DNA from: Streblospio benedicti
Taxonomy: Eukaryota; Annelida; Polychaeta; Spionida; Spionidae
Direction: 5' to 3'
Length of the DNA stretch: 64,000 nt
Assembly (NCBI GenBank): GCA_019095985.1
Contig: CM032662.1
Span: 37,938,435 to 38,002,434 of the forward strand
In this document: positions 55,701-61,700 of the stretch, one piece after another
Layout: each line of letters opens with the position of its first letter
Position numbering within the stretch: the stretch's first letter is position 1
Position numbers and translations under genes: made by a program
The notes under the pieces: model-generated
Seen by the model: only the letters and a program-made list of their open reading frames with translations
Told to the model about the DNA's origin: nothing
Databases searched by the model: none

Positions 55701-58700
55701 GGACATTCCAATAGAACTGATTGTAAACTATGAAAGGAAAAAGGAAAGAATGGTCATTCTTCAGTCTCAGTTGGTTTTTGACCTCTACGATGCATGTGCC
55801 CATTGTTTCAAATATTCTAATGAAGATAAACAGAGGATTATGTTTGAGGACCTTGACCTTTTTGGCCAACATAGCATACCTTTCATGATTATCATTTATT
55901 AATTTATGGTGACTATAAATCAGTTTACTTGTACTTGATATATGTACTTGTACATAGAAATATTAAGTACTACCAGAAATGAGATAAGAGGTGTGCATAT
56001 GACTGTCATTTGCTAAAGATGCGGTTAAGGTACGAAATATATACATTGAAAGATTATTCATTCACCCTGCTTAATCTATACAAAGGACGATGATCTAGAA
56101 AACAATGGTGCATGGTCTACAAAAATCAAAATATGGAGATTAACATCCATATAAATGTAACATGATATACAAAAAACACTTTTCACATAAGCATGTGGTT
56201 GACATTGGTTAATGATTAAAAACATACAAACATTGTTTTTTCCATCTTGTCTTTACCTAGAGCTTCGTATGAGAACTAAGATCCATCAACCAGATCACAT
56301 ATCAAGTGCATTTACAATTCAGGTTTATCAGCTAATAGAATTTCAAGTGCCAGATACATATTAGTGCTTACAAGTCATGTCATGATAAAGAACTGGTTGA
56401 AGTTTGATTTTTACTATTGTTTTGAACGTGAACAAAACAGGTCAAACCTTATACTTTACAACTTTTGTTGGATATGCCAAAAATGAGTTGAACCAAGACC
56501 CCACCTTCAAAATGATATGGAATAGAAAATTTTATGGAAGCATTATTTTTAATACCGTGATCATTAACCTATAATTCTAAAGATTAAAACTCTTTTAAAA
56601 GTCAATTAATGCAGTTGCCTTTGATGTGATCAATATATGAAAAGAATATTATGCTGCTATGTACTGTAAATAATGAATATATATGCTGTAATTACATGGT
56701 ACATATCAAGGTAGGGTCCTCATATTACGTCAAATAGATAAGATTTGTGATATATGGTATGCAGCATGTGGTCGCATTGTTTTGGTTTCAATTTGGTTTC
56801 AATGCATATGTCAAATGTTTAAAACAGTGAGCAAAAAAATCTCCAAAAGCCCGCATTTAAGTGGGAAATGAAAAAAATAAGTGTGAAGTGGGAAATGAGC
56901 TAGAATTCAAGTGCGAAGTGGGAACCGGACCCCCCCAATCTAGACCCTCATGATAAAGAACTGGTTGAATTGCTTTGAACATGCGCAAAACAGGTCAAAC
57001 CTTGAATCTTATGATTTTTGTTGGATATGCCAAAGATGAGTTGAACCAAGACCGCACCTTTGAAACAAAGAGTAATTAAGACCTGGACCAACTAAATGTA
57101 GGATTCAATTGAATTATAGATTGAAATATAAAGGATATTCTGTTTAAAGTGAAAACCTCAAAAGTCGAATAAAAATGGATAAAAAAGACATTAACTGCAA
57201 CGAAAATGGCACCAGTATCAGCAGTGATAAAGTATCCACTACCTACTCACAAACTGAACACCAGACCATGGGAAAATGCGACGTGATAAAAACGTCCATA
57301 GCGAACAACACACTGATGGTGGTCACCCTCGCCGCTGTCATCGTCGGTTTTGCTCTCGGTTTTGGCCTCAGACCACTAAACCTATCCTCAGATGCGCTGC
57401 TATGGATCGGTCTGCCGGGAGAAATCTTCCTCAACATGCTGTCGATGCTAATCATTCCTCTCATAGCAGCCTCAATCATCAAGGCCACTGGCTCCATGGA
57501 TCCCAAGGAAAACGGTCGATTGGGAGCCTTGATGTTGGGCTACATCATTGTAACGAATATGCTGGGTGCGGGAATCGGCACTGTTTTACAGGCACTTGCA
57601 GCCACGCCAGCGACAAACGTAACGAGCGATAATGGAGGAAATTCAGAGACGGACTTAATGCCGATGCAGACGGGCGATATTTTCATCGACTTGTTCAGGA
57701 ATCTGCTTCCAGAAAACATATTTCGAGCCAAACTCCAATCTCGAGTTACTCAATACTCAACCGTCATTGAGGTGGAGGAGATATACAATTCCACGCTGAA
57801 CGACACTTATTTCGTCAACACCACGCTGGTTACCAAACAGAAAAGCTGGTCAGATTCAACGAACTTGCTCGGAATCATCGTGGTGTCTGCGTTTTTCGGC
57901 ATCGCCTCAAATGCAGTCCAAGACGCAGGACGACCATTTATGAGCTTCTTTGTTTCGGTTCTCGAAGTGACTTTGAGAGTTTTGCAATGGTTTGTGTGGT
58001 TCACTCCTGTGGGTGTTGTTAGTCTCATCGCTATAGCTATTGCTCCAATAGATGACCTTCAGGACACCTTCACAAAGGTCGGTGTTTGTTTTGCTTGTTT
58101 TTGAAGTTTATTCTATTTTTTACTTGCTATTTTTTAAATGTAATATGAAATATTTGGTACATTTAAAGAGTATTTTGTATGATGGATTTTTTTACCTTCT
58201 ATCATAATAGCAAACATAGCTCATCAACTCAATTTTTCATTAGTTTTTTACCAAATTGTTACAAAACTAAAGAATATGAGGATAAAAATCTTTTGTTACT
58301 AGCTAATTTTTTCTACTGTTGAAACTTTTTTTAACTAAATTTGTGGTTGAGTTTTCATTGAAAAAAAAGGTTGTGAAATTATTTTTGACAGGTGGGCATC
58401 TTTGTGGCTGTGGTCACTGGGGGGTGCCTGTTTCAGCAGCTGGTCATGCTGCCTCTTTTCCATCTGGCAATCACTGGCGAGAACCCGTACGTCTGGTATG
58501 TAAAATGGATTGAAGTGTGGCTGATCAGCTTTGCGACCTCGTCAAAGTCCGTCGGCATGCCATTTGCGTTCAAAGCTGGCGAAAAACTCAACATCAACAG
58601 CAAGATCGTCGAGTTCTGCATTCCCATCGGAGTCACACTCAACAAAGACGGTAGAGTAACAGTTTCTATGCAGAGCATAAATTTGTCTTGATTCTGCGTA

Positions 58701-61700
58701 TAAATTGTGCTTTGTGTTTATTATCAAGGTAGAAGGTTGTTATCTTGATAATGCTTATCTCAAATTTTCTGTTATCTTGAGGTTAGTTTCTTAATGTTTT
58801 CCATACCAATTCGAGCTAACGAATTTCAACAGTATATATTCTTCAGTACTCTGATCACGTCATGCATTATCACTCCAACACCTAATAAATAATTTTTCAA
58901 CCAAGACTTTAAACCACCCAACACCTTCAACCACCGTTTTACAGGTAATGCCCTCTTTAATGCTACTGCCACAGTTTTCATGGCCAGATTTTAGACTGCA
59001 AGCTTCGATAGTATATATTCTTCAGTACTCTGATAACTTCAGAAGTTATCGCTCTAATATCTAACCACCCATTTCTTCAACTAAGACTTCCAAAAAACTT
59101 TTTACAGGTAGCGCCCTTTTTATTGCTGCTGCCACAGTTTTCATGTCCCAGCTGGAAGGCATGACCCTGAACATCGGCCAGTACTGCGTCATCTGGCTAC
59201 TGACTTTCATCACCACCTTGGCCGTGCCTCCAATACCTAGTGCCTCCATAGTCCTGCTCCTGATGGTGTGCTCCAGTGTCGGCATTCCCACCAGTAATCT
59301 GGGCCTGCTGTTCGCTGTGGAGTGGTTCCTGGATCGCATGCGAACCACCAGTAACAGTGTGGGAGATTTATACGCCATGGGATTTACACAACGATTCGCC
59401 GGTCTTGAGGATAAAGAGAGGTCTGGGGACTATATGAGTTCTGCATTATAGAGAAGGTAGTTTCTTACTATATTTTTGTTTTTCATAAAGTTTGTGATGA
59501 ATATCTAAAGACTGTATTTGCCATGTGTGTTTCTTGTTGTAGTCTCAAGTTATATCTGTTAATATGAAAATGATATTTGTGACGTACAGGTACAAAAAAA
59601 CAATTAGCAACTATATATATAGCACATTATAAAGGTGTTGTCTGTTATCAGTAATTTATAATAAAAAATATATTTCTTATAGTTTGATTGTTTTTGTATA
59701 CAGTATTTAGTATTGAGATGCTTTAGAATCTTCTATTAAAAATGCATTGAAAGTTGAAGGACAAAATCAAGTATTGATCTAAACTATTTTCAATTGATAC
59801 ATTTTGGGTTAACCAATGACTGTCCTAGGTGAATCAAGAACTGTCCTGAGTCCCAAAAAAACACAAAAATACACACAAATGAAGAGGCAACTGGCATAAC
59901 TGTATATAAACATGTTACGAACTAAACTTACATATGACTGGTTTTGGCACCACGGCATGGGCCAGCTCTCTGCCGATACCGGCGCCATCAGGATTCTCAG
60001 CACGGATGCGGAAGTTGTACTCAGTGCCCTGAAAAACATGGATAGGAAACTTTGCATATACATTCATGAAGCATTATTTGCCCTAATATCATCTATATTG
60101 GGAATCTTCTAACCAATTGTCTGTGATATAACTAAATCGTTTGTAATATTAATGACCAGAAACCACTATACACAACTGATATGATATTGTGTATATAAGC
60201 TTTTCTCTGACTATTAACAAAGTTATGTTTCCACCTTAACTTTAACTAAGCCTACTCACTGCTACCAACCACAACATACAGTAGAACCTCCCATTAACAC
60301 CACCTCTATATTGAGACCACCTCTCTAATATAACCACTTTCCATGGTTCCAAACATTCATAAAGTGACCAACATGAACCTCCTTATAAATACCAACTCTC
60401 TATTGAGACCTCTTGATGAGGTCAGTCCCACAGGTGATATCAATCGCGAGGTTCTACTCTTTGTCGCTTTCCTAAACACCACAGCAAACATACCGAGAAG
60501 AGGTAGCTAAGGTCAATATTTTCATAAAATCATGTAAATGGTGTTGCAAGCACAAAAATTGGCATATTGATTCTCAAGGGCATAAGTAACGGCAAACGTA
60601 CCGAGATGAGGTTGTGCACGGTCCACCATGTGCGCGTGGGCTCCACGTAGGCGGTGGTCCTCCATGCAGTGGCTCCACCTCCCCGGCCAGTGTGCTGCTC
60701 GATGATGTAACCCGACAGAGGAACGCCGCCCGTGTCGGTGGGACGGTCCCATCTACAATGGAAAAGTTGATTGTTGAACTGTAAGTAGTCGTGTTGTATT
60801 CTGATGTGTTAGCAGCTTGGGATGATGGTATTGTTCTGGTTTTACAATCGTGGGGTTGTGATTTTGAGTTCTGTCAGGGCCACTTGATGTAGTTAAATGG
60901 ACGTTTAGGGTTGTAAAAGTTGTCTTCAGCTATGTCAATACAGTGGGAGGAGCTTGCTTGCTATAATGGAGAGAGAGAAATTTAGAATTGAGTAGTCTTG
61001 AAAATTACCAGCGTTTATGAATATTTCCTACTACTAATGATAAGTCTACGCTTAGATGAAGGGAAATGTGCTTATTCCAACAGCAGCAATTGTCTGTTAT
61101 CATGCTCAAGAGACTTAACATTCACACCAGGTCATTGGCATAATTGTCAGGTCAACAACAAAGAATGACTTGCTCTGATGCTCACCTGAGCGTGACTGAG
61201 TCCTTGGTGAGGCAGTCGACCGTGAAGTTGAGCGGCTGGGAGGGCAGGGACTTGGGCTTCATGGGCGAGACGTGCTCGGAGAGTTCCCGCCACTCGCCAA
61301 CTCCCTCCTCATTCTCAGCAGCCACACGCAGCGCGTAGATACACTCCGCCTGGTGGATATGGGGTGTAAGATATACAATATAAGATACAGGATGTAAGAT
61401 ATCGGATGTAATATATTGGATGTCAGGATATACACACTCAGCCTGGACATGGGATATTGGAAATTGAATGTAAGATATTGGATGCAGAACACATGATAAA
61501 TATGGGATTTTAAATATTGGATGTAAGATGTCAGATGTACAACACTATATAAAACATTCTGCACAGCCACCAGCAGAGCGTAAACACACTCAGGCTGAAT
61601 TAGATATGGGGATATTGGATATTGGATAGAGAATATAGAATTATATACAGGAAATATTTGTTACCGTCATATCAATTCACACTATATTCTATTTCAGATA

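Noticed and set aside
55648-55902. Plus-strand frame of 84 codons
   Set aside because: No family resemblance and no coding composition. It lies in the intron between FN3 exons with no splice signals.
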